A DNA stretch of 64,000 nt from Bog-756 sp963835465. Lineage in GTDB: Bacteria; Actinomycetota; Acidimicrobiia; Acidimicrobiales; RAAP-2. The stretch covers positions 310,001 to 374,000 of the forward strand of contig CAWIFR010000002.1 in the NCBI GenBank assembly GCA_963835465.1. Direction: 5' to 3'. The notes under the pieces were generated by a model that was not told where the DNA came from, searched no databases, and was given only the letters and a program-made list of their open reading frames with translations. The position numbers and the translations under genes were made by a program. How positions within the stretch are numbered: the stretch's first letter is position 1; each line of letters opens with the position of its first letter. This document shows, piece by piece, positions 8,835 through 16,899 of this stretch.

Positions 8835-9265
8835 CAGGGGGCGGTGGGGGCGGGCCGGGTCGGGTCGTGGGCCCGCCCCGAGTCCTGGGCCCCGCTCTTG
8901 CGCAGGAAGGTCATGGAGCGGGTCTGCAGTCGCCACCCGAGTTCGGTGCGGCGGTAGGTGTCGGTGTAGTAGCCGATGCGCATGTCGTGGGTCCGTTGGT
9001 CGACGAAGCAGAGGGGTTGCTGCCCGGTGCCCTGGTCGCCGTCGAGCTCCAGCACGGGAGGCCCCACCATGAACAGCCCCTTGGGCGCGGCTGCCACCAG
9101 GGTGGGGAAGTCGGCGAGGGGATAGATGTCACCGAAGGCGCTGTAGGTACCGTCCGGCGTGAATACCTCCATCACGGACTCGACGTCGTCTCGGGTCATG
9201 CCCACGGCATAGCGCGCCAGCAGCTGCTGGAGCTCGATGACGTCGGCGATGGGCAGTGGTTCCAT
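8834..9265 (-). CDS. SnoaL-like/NTF2-fold protein
   Basis: A 143-residue protein with the SnoaL_4-type pattern: a helix (IADVIELQQLLARYAVGMTR), DDVESVMEVFTPDGTY and a C-terminal beta-sheet ending RTELGWRLQTRSMTFLR. Such proteins are small cone-shaped dimers acting as isomerases, hydratases or binding partners. The ATG at 9265 overlaps the stop of the reductase gene (position 9265) and the gene ends overlapping the start of the large ACAD, so it belongs to the operon. Whether it is catalytic cannot be told. Another SnoaL-like protein occurs at 61363 in the second oxygenase operon. Confidence 0.75.
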   Translation of the reverse strand: MEPLPIADVIELQQLLARYAVGMTRDDVESVMEVFTPDGTYSAFGDIYPLADFPTLVAAAPKGLFMVGPPVLELDGDQGTGQQPLCFVDQRTHDMRIGYYTDTYRRTELGWRLQTRSMTFLRKSGAQDSGRAHDPTRPAPTAP

Positions 9266-10335
9266 CACCCCTCCTCGTAGCCGTAGGCCACCCGCACCAG
9301 CGGACTGGTGGGCAGCGCCTGGCAGGTGAGCACCCATCCCTCGACGACCTCGTCGTCGGTCAGGGCATTGTTGACATGCATGGTGGCCGTCCCCTCCAGC
9401 AGGCGGGCCATGCACGTGGCACAGCTCCCGGCCTCGCAGGAGAACGGAGGGGACATGCCCATCTGGCGAGCCGTCTGCAGGATGGTTGTCCCGGGGCGGT
9501 ACTCGGTGGACTCCGTGCGGCCGTCCAGCTCGATGGTGACCCGGGCTTCGCCGGGGGCTTGGTCGCCCACCTCGACCTCGGGGACCCAGGTCTCGGGGGT
9601 GAATCGCTCGATGTGGATCCGGCCGGCATCCACGCCGTCCTCCACCAGGGTGCTCTCCACGATGTCCATGAATGGCCCGGGGCCGCAGATATAGAACTCG
9701 GGATCGTTGGCAGCCTCGGTGAATCGACGGATGGCCTCCGAGCTGATGAGCCCCTGGTCGACGTCGAGGTGGTGGCGCAGGGTGAACCGGGGGTCGTGTC
9801 CGTTCCTCAGGACGTCGAGCTCGGAGCGGAAGATGATGGCGTCCTCGTCACGGTTGGCATAGAGGAGTGCCGCCCGTCGCGACGTGGTGGCCAGTGCCGT
9901 CTTCAGCAGGGAGAGCACCGGGGTGATGCCGCTGCCGGCGCTGAAGGCCATGATGTCGCCGGCGCCCTCTCCGAGACTGAAGAAGCCGGCCGGCCGAGCC
10001 ACCTCCACCAGGTCGCCGGGAGCCAGATGGTCGTTCATCCAGTTGGACACCGCGCCGTCGGGCGTGCGCTTGACCGTTACCCGCAGCTCACGATCGACGG
10101 CCGGGGAGGACGACATCGAATAGCAGCGGATGTGGGGTATGCCGCCCACCCACACCCGGAAGGTGCAGAACTGTCCGGATCGGTAGGCGAAGGCGCGACG
10201 GAGCTCACCGGGCACGTCCAGCACAAAGGAGCTGGCTTCGGCTGTCTCACGGACGACGTCGGCCACCCGGAGCGTGTGGTACCCGTGGTCGGCCGGCACG
10301 CCCGGGGCATCGGCCAGAGGTTCCGAGAGTGCCAT
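9265..10335 (-). CDS. KshB-like ferredoxin reductase (FAD, [2Fe-2S])
   Basis: A 356-residue three-domain oxygenase reductase: an FAD-binding barrel (residues ~15-115, RCYSMSSSP), an NAD(P)H-binding domain (~120-240, FSAGSGITPVLSLL and the CGPGPFM motif) and a C-terminal plant-type [2Fe-2S] ferredoxin domain with CEAGSCATC and a distal LTCQ. This layout matches the reductases of phenylacetyl-CoA and 3-ketosteroid 9-alpha-hydroxylases (KshB family). It is the only such reductase in the left island and is the natural electron donor for the Rieske oxygenase at 14405. It heads a four-gene operon; the promoter immediately upstream leaves only about 8 bases before the ATG. Confidence 0.9.
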   Translation of the reverse strand: MALSEPLADAPGVPADHGYHTLRVADVVRETAEASSFVLDVPGELRRAFAYRSGQFCTFRVWVGGIPHIRCYSMSSSPAVDRELRVTVKRTPDGAVSNWMNDHLAPGDLVEVARPAGFFSLGEGAGDIMAFSAGSGITPVLSLLKTALATTSRRAALLYANRDEDAIIFRSELDVLRNGHDPRFTLRHHLDVDQGLISSEAIRRFTEAANDPEFYICGPGPFMDIVESTLVEDGVDAGRIHIERFTPETWVPEVEVGDQAPGEARVTIELDGRTESTEYRPGTTILQTARQMGMSPPFSCEAGSCATCMARLLEGTATMHVNNALTDDEVVEGWVLTCQALPTSPLVRVAYGYEEG

Positions 10336-10372
10336 GTTGACAAATGATAACGAAGTTCTCCTAGACTGGCAA
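10336..10372. promoter_or_regulatory. Overlapping divergent promoters for reductase operon and ligase gene
   Basis: On the minus strand TTGCCA (10372-10367) and TATCAT (10349-10344) are separated by exactly 17 bases, and the reductase ATG lies only 8 bases after the -10, so its mRNA would be leaderless or nearly so. On the plus strand TTGACA (10337-10342) and TAGACT (10362-10367) are 19 bases apart and point to the ligase at 10484. The two promoters overlap almost completely, so they should be mutually exclusive or controlled by one factor. Confidence 0.6.
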
Positions 10373-10483
10373 CGCAGCTAGGAGTGGGAAATCCGGCGAT
10401 CCGCACGGGGACTCTGAGCTGCGCAGAAGCGCCACCGGGCGTCTAGGTCCCGGGTCGCTGGATCCACAGCCGGAGGAGGTCGA

Positions 10484-12124
10484 GTGGGGGAGTCGAGCAG
10501 TGCCATGGGTGGCCGATGGGGCCTGCGGCCCGCGCCCGAGCCATTGGCCCGGCAGTATGTCGCAGCCGGCCATTGGACCGACGCCACCCTGGGCCGGATG
10601 GTGGCAGACGGTTTGGCCGGCATGGGCCGGGAGGTGTTCGAGGTCCACTCCCGTACCCGCCCGTGGAAAGGAACCTTCGCCGACGTCGACCGTGCGGCCA
10701 GAGCACTGGCCTCGTCCCTCAGCGCCCGGGGGGTGGGGCCGGGGGCGGTGGTGGTCATCCAGTTGCCCAACTGGTTCGAAGCGGGCGTCGCCTTCTGGGC
10801 GGCGGCCTATCTCGGGGCCGTGATCGTCCCCATCGTGCACTTCTACGGGGCCAAGGAGGTCGGCTACATCCTCTCGGCCACCTCGCCGGATGTCGTGATC
10901 ACCGCAGAATCGTTCGGGCACAACGACTACCTGGCCACCTATACCGAGTTGCTTGGAAGGCGGCCGGTGCCTCTGTGGCTGGTGGTGGGCGAGGCCGCAC
11001 CGTGGGCACTGCCGACCGGGGCCACGTCGTTCGCGTCGATGCTCGACGCCGACCCCATCGGTGGTCCGACCGACGTACATCCCGACACGCCGACCATCAT
11101 CGGATTCACGTCCGGCACTACTCGTGACCCCAAGGGGGTGGTGCACTCCCACCGCACGATCGGATGCGAGACGCGCCAGCTGGACTATCTCTTTCCCAAG
11201 GGTGGGCCTCCGCAGATCACCGGGGCGCCGGTCGGTCACTTCATCGGCATGCTCAACGCCTTCCTGGTGCCCCTGCTCCGCGAGCGACCCGTGCACCTGC
11301 TCGACGTGTGGGATCCCGGCGAGGTACTGCGTCTGTTGGACGAGGAGGGCCTCGGGGTCGGGGGTGGGGCCACCTACTTTCTCACCAGCCTGCTCGACCA
11401 CCCTGCCTTCACGCCCCGTCACGTGGCCATGATGCCGTTCGCGGGACTGGGCGGCTCGACTGTCCCGGTGGCGGTCACCGAACGAGCCACCCGCCTCGGG
11501 ATCAAGGTGTTCCGCTCCTACGGGAGCACCGAGCACCCCTCGATCACCGGCTGCCTCCTCGATGACCCTGAGGAGAAGCGCCTGACCACCGATGGCCATC
11601 TCCTTCCCGGTGTGGAACTTCGCCTCGAGGAGGACGGCGAGATCGTCACCCGGGGGCCGGACTGCTGCGTCGGCTACACGGACGCCAGCTTGACCGCTGC
11701 CGCCTTCGACTCCGACGGTTGGTACCGGACCGGTGACGTAGGAGTCCTCGACGAGGACGGCTACCTGACGATCACCGACCGCATCTCGGACATCATCATC
11801 CGGGGCGGCGAGAACATCAGCGCCCAGGAGATCGAGGAGCTCGTGGCGACCCTGGACGGGGTGGCCGAGGTCGCGGTGGTAGCCGAGGCCGACGCCCGCT
11901 TCGGTGAACACGCCGCGGCCGTCGTCAGCGTGCGCCCGGGCGCATCCGCTCCGACACTCGACGAGCTGCGCAACCATCTGGCCGCCGCAGGCCTGACCCG
12001 TCAGAAGTGGCCCGAGGCCATCTATGAGGTCGAGGAATTCCCGAGGACGGCATCGGGCAAGGTTCAGAAGTTCCGGCTCCGAGAGCTCCTCAGCGAGGGA
12101 TCGCTGGGGACTGCTAGAAAGTGA
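10484..12124 (+). CDS. Acyl-CoA ligase (AMP-binding, cyclohexanecarboxylate-CoA ligase-like)
   Basis: A 546-residue ANL-superfamily ligase that activates a carboxylic acid to its CoA thioester using ATP. Signatures: FTSGTTRDPKGVVHSH (P-loop), FRSYGSTEHPS, WYRTGDVGVLDEDGYL, GRISDI-type hinge written as DRISDIIIRGGEN, and the C-terminal lysine motif TASGKVQKF. The GTG start at 10484 is preceded by GGAGGAGGT. The N-terminal WTDATLGRMV region and overall form resemble ligases for cyclic or branched acids, but this is only a resemblance. It is the first gene of a rightward run that continues with the TauD-type dioxygenase. Confidence 0.9.
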   Translation: MGESSSAMGGRWGLRPAPEPLARQYVAAGHWTDATLGRMVADGLAGMGREVFEVHSRTRPWKGTFADVDRAARALASSLSARGVGPGAVVVIQLPNWFEAGVAFWAAAYLGAVIVPIVHFYGAKEVGYILSATSPDVVITAESFGHNDYLATYTELLGRRPVPLWLVVGEAAPWALPTGATSFASMLDADPIGGPTDVHPDTPTIIGFTSGTTRDPKGVVHSHRTIGCETRQLDYLFPKGGPPQITGAPVGHFIGMLNAFLVPLLRERPVHLLDVWDPGEVLRLLDEEGLGVGGGATYFLTSLLDHPAFTPRHVAMMPFAGLGGSTVPVAVTERATRLGIKVFRSYGSTEHPSITGCLLDDPEEKRLTTDGHLLPGVELRLEEDGEIVTRGPDCCVGYTDASLTAAAFDSDGWYRTGDVGVLDEDGYLTITDRISDIIIRGGENISAQEIEELVATLDGVAEVAVVAEADARFGEHAAAVVSVRPGASAPTLDELRNHLAAAGLTRQKWPEAIYEVEEFPRTASGKVQKFRLRELLSEGSLGTARK

Positions 12125-12187
12125 TAACTGGATTCTGGAGGGGCAATAGCGCTCCTCTAGCAGACGCGCAATGAGAAGGAGAGCCAC

Positions 12188-13018
12188 ATGACCGTGGTCA
12201 CCGCGGAGAGGCTCAGCGCCACGGTGGGCGCCGAGGTCGTCGGTATTCAACCCCGGCAGCTGTTGGAGGACGACGGGCTGCCGGTCTGGACGCTCGAGGC
12301 CTTGGAGAACCACGGTGCCCTGATCTTCCGGGACCTGCATGTCGACGACGCCACCCAGGTCGCCTTCTCCAAGAAGCTGGGTCGGGTGGAAACCTTCGGT
12401 TCGGGCGAGCATCCTGAGATCTTCCGGGTCACGCTCGACCCGACGAAGAATCGGGCCGCCGCCTATCTCCGGGGAACCTTCGACTGGCATATCGACGGCT
12501 GTACCGATGACGTCCCCATCATGGCGACCCTGCTTACTGCACGCGCCGTGGCCGCCAGCGGGGGGGAGACGGAGTTCGCCAGCACGTACGCCGCCTACGA
12601 CGACCTCACCGACGAGGAGCAGGAGCGCTTCGGTTCACTCCGGGTCGTCCACAGCATCGAGGCCTCCCAGCGCCTGTTCAACGACGATCCCTCCCCAGAG
12701 GAGCTGGCCGTGTGGCGGTCCCGGCCGTCGAAGGTGCACCCGCTGGTATGGACCCATCAATCGGGCCGCCGCTCGCTCGTGCTCGGGGCTACAGCCTCTC
12801 ATGTGGTCGGGATGGATCCCGAGGAGGGAAGGGCACTCCTCGACGATCTTCTGGCCCGGTCGACCACCCCCGATCGGGTCTACCGGCACGAGTGGGCCGT
12901 CGGGGACATGGTGATCTGGGACAACCGCGGGGTGCTGCACCGAGCCTGCCCCTACGATCCGGCCTCGGCCCGGGACATGCACCGGACGACCCTCAGCGGT
13001 GACGAGGTGATCCGATGA
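12188..13018 (+). CDS. TauD/TfdA-family Fe(II)/2-oxoglutarate dioxygenase
   Basis: A 276-residue dioxygenase of the TauD/TfdA family, which uses Fe(II), O2 and 2-oxoglutarate to hydroxylate a substrate. The 2-His-1-carboxylate iron site is visible as H101 and D103 (FDWHIDGC) and H251 (VLHRA), and the 2-oxoglutarate-binding arginine lies in DMHRTTLSG. Start MTVVTAERLS follows AAGGAGAG. Its stop overlaps the start of the next SDR gene, so the two are co-transcribed and likely act in sequence (hydroxylation then oxidation). TfdA-like enzymes often attack ether or sulfonate groups; the actual substrate is unknown. Confidence 0.9.
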   Translation: MTVVTAERLSATVGAEVVGIQPRQLLEDDGLPVWTLEALENHGALIFRDLHVDDATQVAFSKKLGRVETFGSGEHPEIFRVTLDPTKNRAAAYLRGTFDWHIDGCTDDVPIMATLLTARAVAASGGETEFASTYAAYDDLTDEEQERFGSLRVVHSIEASQRLFNDDPSPEELAVWRSRPSKVHPLVWTHQSGRRSLVLGATASHVVGMDPEEGRALLDDLLARSTTPDRVYRHEWAVGDMVIWDNRGVLHRACPYDPASARDMHRTTLSGDEVIR

Positions 13019-13766
13019 CGGCCACCCGGGTGGCCATCGTCACCGGGGGTGGTTCGGGGATCGGGTTGGCCATCAGCCGGCGCCTGTCGGCCGACGGGAA
13101 CGCCATCGCCATCTTTGACCGCGACGGGGCCTCGGCCGACGCCGCGGCCGCCGAGATCGTGGCCTCCGGCGGCAACGCTGTGGGCCTCACCGTCGATGTG
13201 ACCGACCGGTCCCAGATCGACCAGGGCGTGCTCGATGCCGGCCAGCGATTCGGGGGACGCCCGACGGTGCTTGTCAACAGCGCGGGACTCGACGGCTTCG
13301 ACCCGTTCCTGAAGATCACCGCCGAGAAGTGGAACCGCATCCTGGCCGTCAACTTGACCGGGACGTTCGACTGCTGCCAGGCCGTCGCCCCTGGGATGAT
13401 CGAGGAGCATTGGGGCCGCATCGTCAACATCTCGTCATCGAGTGCCCACAGCGGCCAGCCCATGATGACCCACTATGTGGCGGCCAAGGCGGGGGTGATG
13501 GGCTTCACCAAGGCCCTGGCCCTCGAGTTGGGACCGAAGGGAATCACCGTCAACACCATCCCCCCGGGTTCATCGACACCCCCATGCTTCGCAAGTCTGA
13601 GGCGGGTCTGCTGGGCGAAGGCGTCGAGCACCACGCCGCCCTCACCCCGGTGCGGCGGGTGGGGACGCCGGAGGACATCGCCGCCGCGTGCTCGTTCTTG
13701 GTCAGCGACGAGGCCAGCTACATCACCGGCCAGGTGATCGGCGTGAACGGCGGACGGAACACCTGA
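13015..13766 (+). CDS. Short-chain dehydrogenase/reductase (one frame break)
   Basis: An SDR of about 250 residues, FabG-like. The first 183 codons carry the cofactor motif TGGGSGIG (residues ~9-16), NSAG, the SSSSAHSG catalytic serine region and YVAAKAG (Tyr-xxx-Lys). At about 13560, in a short C-run before GGG, the frame shifts: the homologous C-terminus (FIDTPMLRKSEAGL ... ITGQVIGVNGGRNT) continues in another frame to the stop at 13766. One missing base restores the full protein, so I annotate one gene. Its start overlaps the dioxygenase stop and its end overlaps the next ATG, so it belongs to that operon. Probable role: oxidation of an alcohol made by a neighbour. Confidence 0.85.
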
Positions 13767-14341
13767 TGCCGCGGATCCCGCCGCTCCCCCCGGGCGAGTG
13801 GCCACCCGAGATGAGGGAAGCGTTGGCCGCCCTGCGTCCGGCCAATCCGCGGCACCCCTTCCCCGTCCGCCGTGAGGGTCGACCCAAGGGACTCAACGTG
13901 CTCGGGACGCTGGCCCAGCATCCCGAGCTGGCCCGGGCGTTCCATACGTTCAACGGGTACATCCTCTTCGCCTCGACACTTTCCCCGCGTCAGCGCGAAC
14001 TCCTGGTGCTGCGGGTGGCGTCGGTGCGGGGTTCGGACTACGAGTGGGAACAGCACGCCGTGCTCGCCGGGGATGCCGACCTCACTGAGGACGAGGTCGC
14101 CCGTATCGCCGAGGGCCCCGATGCACCCGGGTGGTCGCCACTGGACGGGGCCATGGTGCGGGCCGTCGACGAGCTCATCGCCGACGGCCGGATCAGCGAC
14201 GCCACCTGGAAGGTGCTGGCCGGGGAGCTGGATCAGCAGCAGCTCATGGATCTGGTCTTCACGGTGGGGGCCTACGAGGTGTTGGCCATGGCCCTCCGGA
14301 GCTTCGGCGTCGAGCTGGACGATGATCTAAGGCGGAAATGA
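13766..14341 (+). CDS. Carboxymuconolactone decarboxylase-family protein
   Basis: A 191-residue all-helical protein of the CMD/AhpD-like superfamily. It shows the characteristic LSPRQRELLVLRVASVRGSDYEWEQH segment in shortened form (residues ~75-98), followed by a second conserved part (LFxx-type DLVFTVGAYEVLAMALRSFG). Many members decarboxylate gamma-carboxymuconolactone or reduce peroxides through a CxxC pair; no CxxC is present here, so the peroxidase role is unlikely. The start overlaps the SDR stop (TGATG). Function in the pathway is unknown; homologues are frequent in oxygenase gene clusters. Confidence 0.8.
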   Translation: MPRIPPLPPGEWPPEMREALAALRPANPRHPFPVRREGRPKGLNVLGTLAQHPELARAFHTFNGYILFASTLSPRQRELLVLRVASVRGSDYEWEQHAVLAGDADLTEDEVARIAEGPDAPGWSPLDGAMVRAVDELIADGRISDATWKVLAGELDQQQLMDLVFTVGAYEVLAMALRSFGVELDDDLRRK

Positions 14342-14343
14342 TC

Positions 14344-14372
14344 TTCTGTTTTTTACAGATTACTGCTATCAT
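14344..14372 (+). promoter_or_regulatory. Extended -10 promoter of the Rieske operon
   Basis: TGCTATCAT at 14364-14372 is an extended -10 (TGN-TANNNT). The spacer upstream is T-rich and contains CTGT-TTTTTT-ACAG, a small inverted repeat; the -35 region (TTCTGT) is poor. T-tract plus TGCT spacing resembles the element found before the aldehyde dehydrogenase at 5.7 kb and the P450 at 23.5 kb, though this copy is much less similar. A GGAGG ribosome-binding site precedes the ATG at 14405. Confidence 0.5.
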
Positions 14373-14404
14373 AACGACGGTACGACCGGACCTGGAGGAA
14401 CGAT

Positions 14405-15700
14405 ATGGCGCATTTCACGAAGCCGGCTGAGGGCAGCTGGACCGAGCACTACCCCGAGCTCGGCACCGGACCGGTGTCCTATGAGGACTCGATCTCCCCC
14501 GACCACTACGAGCTCGAGCGCAAGGCCATCTTCGCCCGCACCTGGCTGAACGTCGGGCGAGTGGAGCAGCTCCCCCGGAACGGCAGCTACTTCACCAAGG
14601 AGCTCGACGCGGCGGGGACCTCGCTGGTCGTCGTCCGGGGCAAGGACGGGGCGATCCACGTCTTCCACAACATTTGCCGTCACCGGGGGAACAAGCTGGT
14701 CTGGACCGACTATCCCGGCGAGGAGACCAGCGGCACGTGTCGCCAGTTCACCTGCAAGTACCACGGCTGGCGCTACGCCACCGAGGGCGATTTGACCTTC
14801 GTCCAGCAGGAGTCGGAATTCTTCGACCTCAACAAGGACGACTACGGCCTCGCCGGCGTGCAGGTGGAGACCTGGGAGGGCTTCATCTTCGTCAACCTCG
14901 ACCCGGAGAACACCACGTCACTGCGGGAGTACCTCGGGAAGTTCGGAGACGGCATCGAGGGCTACCCGTTCGGCGAGATGACCCAGGTCTACAAGTACCG
15001 GGCCGACGTCGGCGCCAACTGGAAGCTGTTCATCGACGCCTTCGCCGAGTTCTACCATGCGCCAATTCTCCACGCCAAGCAGGCCACCGCCGACGAGTCG
15101 CGCAAGCTGTCCGGCTACGGGTTTGAAGCGCTGGCCTACGAGATCGACGGTCCTCACGGCATGGTGTCGTCCTGGGGAGGCATGTCGCCACCGAAGGACC
15201 CTGACATGGTGAAGCCGATCGAGCGCGTCCTGCAGAGCGGTCTGTTTGGTCCGTGGGCCAAGCCTGATATCGAGGGCCTGGCCGAACTGCCGGCCTCGGT
15301 GAACCCCTCTCGCCACCGGGCCTGGGGGGTCGACTCCTTCGTGTTCTTCCCCAACTTCATGCTGCTCATCTGGGAGCCGGGCTGGTATCTCACCTACCAC
15401 TACTGGCCGACCTCCTACAACTCCCACATCTTCGAGGGGACGCTGTACTTCGTGCCCCCGAAGAGCGCCAGTGAGCGCCTGAAGCAGGAACTGGCCGCCG
15501 TCACCTTCAAGGAGTACGCGCTCCAGGACGGCAACACCCTCGAGGCCACGCAGACCATGCTCGAATCCCGGGCGGTGACCGAGTTCCCCCTCAACGACCA
15601 GGAGATCCTGCTCCGCCATCTCCACAAGACGGCCCGAGACTACGTGAGCGAGTACCAGCAGAAGTTCGCCACCCCCGTTCGCATCTCCAACGCCTCCTAG
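14405..15700 (+). CDS. Rieske non-haem iron oxygenase, alpha subunit
   Basis: A 431-residue ring-hydroxylating oxygenase. The Rieske [2Fe-2S] ligands are C91 and H93 (NICRHRGN) and C117 and H120 (FTCKYHGW); the mononuclear iron site lies in DAFAEFYHAPILHAKQ. It would insert oxygen into an aromatic or alicyclic substrate with electrons from a reductase, most plausibly the KshB-like protein at 9265. Ksh-type oxygenases have the same alpha-only composition plus separate reductase, so a steroid-like or terpenoid substrate is possible, but the sequence alone does not show it. Followed after 28 bases by a small unknown gene that likely belongs to the transcript. Confidence 0.92.
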   Translation: MAHFTKPAEGSWTEHYPELGTGPVSYEDSISPDHYELERKAIFARTWLNVGRVEQLPRNGSYFTKELDAAGTSLVVVRGKDGAIHVFHNICRHRGNKLVWTDYPGEETSGTCRQFTCKYHGWRYATEGDLTFVQQESEFFDLNKDDYGLAGVQVETWEGFIFVNLDPENTTSLREYLGKFGDGIEGYPFGEMTQVYKYRADVGANWKLFIDAFAEFYHAPILHAKQATADESRKLSGYGFEALAYEIDGPHGMVSSWGGMSPPKDPDMVKPIERVLQSGLFGPWAKPDIEGLAELPASVNPSRHRAWGVDSFVFFPNFMLLIWEPGWYLTYHYWPTSYNSHIFEGTLYFVPPKSASERLKQELAAVTFKEYALQDGNTLEATQTMLESRAVTEFPLNDQEILLRHLHKTARDYVSEYQQKFATPVRISNAS

Positions 15701-15728
15701 ACGCACCCAGATACGGACGGATGACCGA

Positions 15729-16055
15729 ATGAGTACGTTGCCCCCCGACTTCGCCGACCTCGAGCCCTTCACCAGCTGGTCGCTCAAGACCGAGGCGCAA
15801 CGCTACGAAAAGCGACTGGCCAGCAGCATGGACGAACTCCAGGCCTTTTACGACGCCGCCTTCCCCCGACTCGGCGAGGCCATGGCCTACCTCGACCGCC
15901 TGGACTTCGACGCCCTGCCCGACGACGCCCGGGCCCTGCTCTGGCTGTGCTACTCCCTTGTGAATGCCTCCTTCCCGGTGGAGGTCTGGCGTCAGCCGAG
16001 GGTTCCCGACAGTGGCGCGGCCAGCATGGACATGCTGGTGGAGCCGGCCGTCTAG
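15729..16055 (+). CDS. Small protein of unknown function downstream of Rieske oxygenase
   Basis: A 108-residue protein (MSTLPPDFADLEPF...) that I do not recognise. It is mostly helical in appearance, with no cysteines that would suit a metal centre apart from one in LLWLCYS, no signal peptide and no transmembrane helix. Codon use matches the surrounding genes. It starts 28 bases after the Rieske gene on the same strand and ends before the TetR promoter, so it is probably co-transcribed with the oxygenase. A structural partner or assembly helper for the oxygenase is a guess from position only. Confidence 0.7.
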   Translation: MSTLPPDFADLEPFTSWSLKTEAQRYEKRLASSMDELQAFYDAAFPRLGEAMAYLDRLDFDALPDDARALLWLCYSLVNASFPVEVWRQPRVPDSGAASMDMLVEPAV

Positions 16056-16136
16056 GGCCTGTTCCAGTCCCAACCAGCGGCTCGGGGTCCCTCCGCCAGA
16101 CGGTCACCGCCCGGCGTCGTAGGTCGTCGGTAGTGA

Positions 16137-16162
16137 GTGTTCCCTCGGGTACGCTCTCCCCA
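16137..16162 (+). promoter_or_regulatory. Leaderless promoter of TetR paralogue 1
   Basis: TACGCT at 16150-16155 is followed by exactly 7 bases and then GTG-ATG. Upstream of TetR paralogue 2 the same layout occurs (TACCCT at 32546-32551, 7 bases, GTG), and the flanks are also alike: TTCCC, then CGGGTAC-CT-TC. The CCC/GGG arms around the -10 could be an autoregulatory operator. No ribosome-binding site is present, so translation is probably leaderless. Confidence 0.55.
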
Positions 16163-16877
16163 GTGATGAACGACGAGGTGGCCACCGAGGCGATCGAGCC
16201 TGCCGGTCTGAGTCGGCGCGACCAGGCGGTGGCCCGATCGCTTGATTCCGCTCGGCTCCGCGCCGAGAGCCGGGTCCAGCGTTTCCTTGACGCCGGCGTC
16301 CGAGCTCCTCACCTCACGACCGGGCCGGGACTTCACCGTCCAGGAGGTGGTCGAGCGCTCCGGCCAGTCGCTGCACAGCTTCTACCAGTACTTCGGGGGG
16401 AAGCACGAGCTGCTCCTGGCCCTGATCGAGGAGTCCGTCCGGACGGCCACCGACCACCTCCGGGTGGCCATCGCCGACGAGGATGAGCCGATCGAGCGCC
16501 TCCATCGCTTCGTGCTGGACTACTACCGCATGTGCCGTCCGGCGGAACAGCCCGCCAAGGAGGTCAAGCAACAGGGTCCGCTGGGCATGGCCGAGTTCGC
16601 CCAGCAGCTGCTCACCGAGTACCCGAAAGAGGCCGCTCGCGTCTTCTCGCCGCTCGTGTCCCTGTTCGAAGAGGTGCTCCAGGACGCGGTGGCCGCCGGG
16701 TCTGTGCGCTCCGGTCTCCGCCACGGCCCCATCGTGGGCATCGTTCTCGAGGTGATCATGTTCAACACGTTCTCGTCGACCATCGGCGGCATGTCGCTCC
16801 GCGACGCCGAGGGCGATTCGGCCGAAGACCTGTGGAACCTCATCATGCACGGCATCGGGACCGGCACCGCGACCTGA
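16163..16877 (+). CDS. TetR-family regulator, paralogue 1 (one frame break)
   Basis: A TetR/AcrR-type repressor of about 237 residues. The N-terminal part (EPAGLSRRDQAVARSLDSAR) is in one frame; an extra G at 16295/16296, in the first helix of the DNA-binding domain, shifts the frame, after which the HTH (FTVQEVVERSGQSLHSFYQYF) and ligand domain run uninterrupted to 16877. Compared with the intact paralogue at 32559 most residues are identical throughout, including SFYQYFGGKHELLLAL, MAEFAQQLLTE and IMFN-FSSTIGG. If the break is real the gene makes no functional repressor; if it is a sequencing error both copies work. It presumably responds to an acyl-CoA or pathway intermediate. Confidence 0.85.
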
Positions 16878-16899
16878 GTCGGATGGGCCGGCTCGCCCG

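Noticed and set aside
10361..12490. A 709-codon minus-strand open frame
   Set aside because: It is the antisense shadow of the acyl-CoA ligase and dioxygenase genes; its translation is low-complexity and has no family motifs.
16290..16300. Programmed frameshift in the TetR gene
   Set aside because: No slippery heptamer or downstream structure is visible, and similar single-base breaks occur in many unrelated genes of the window, so an error is more likely.
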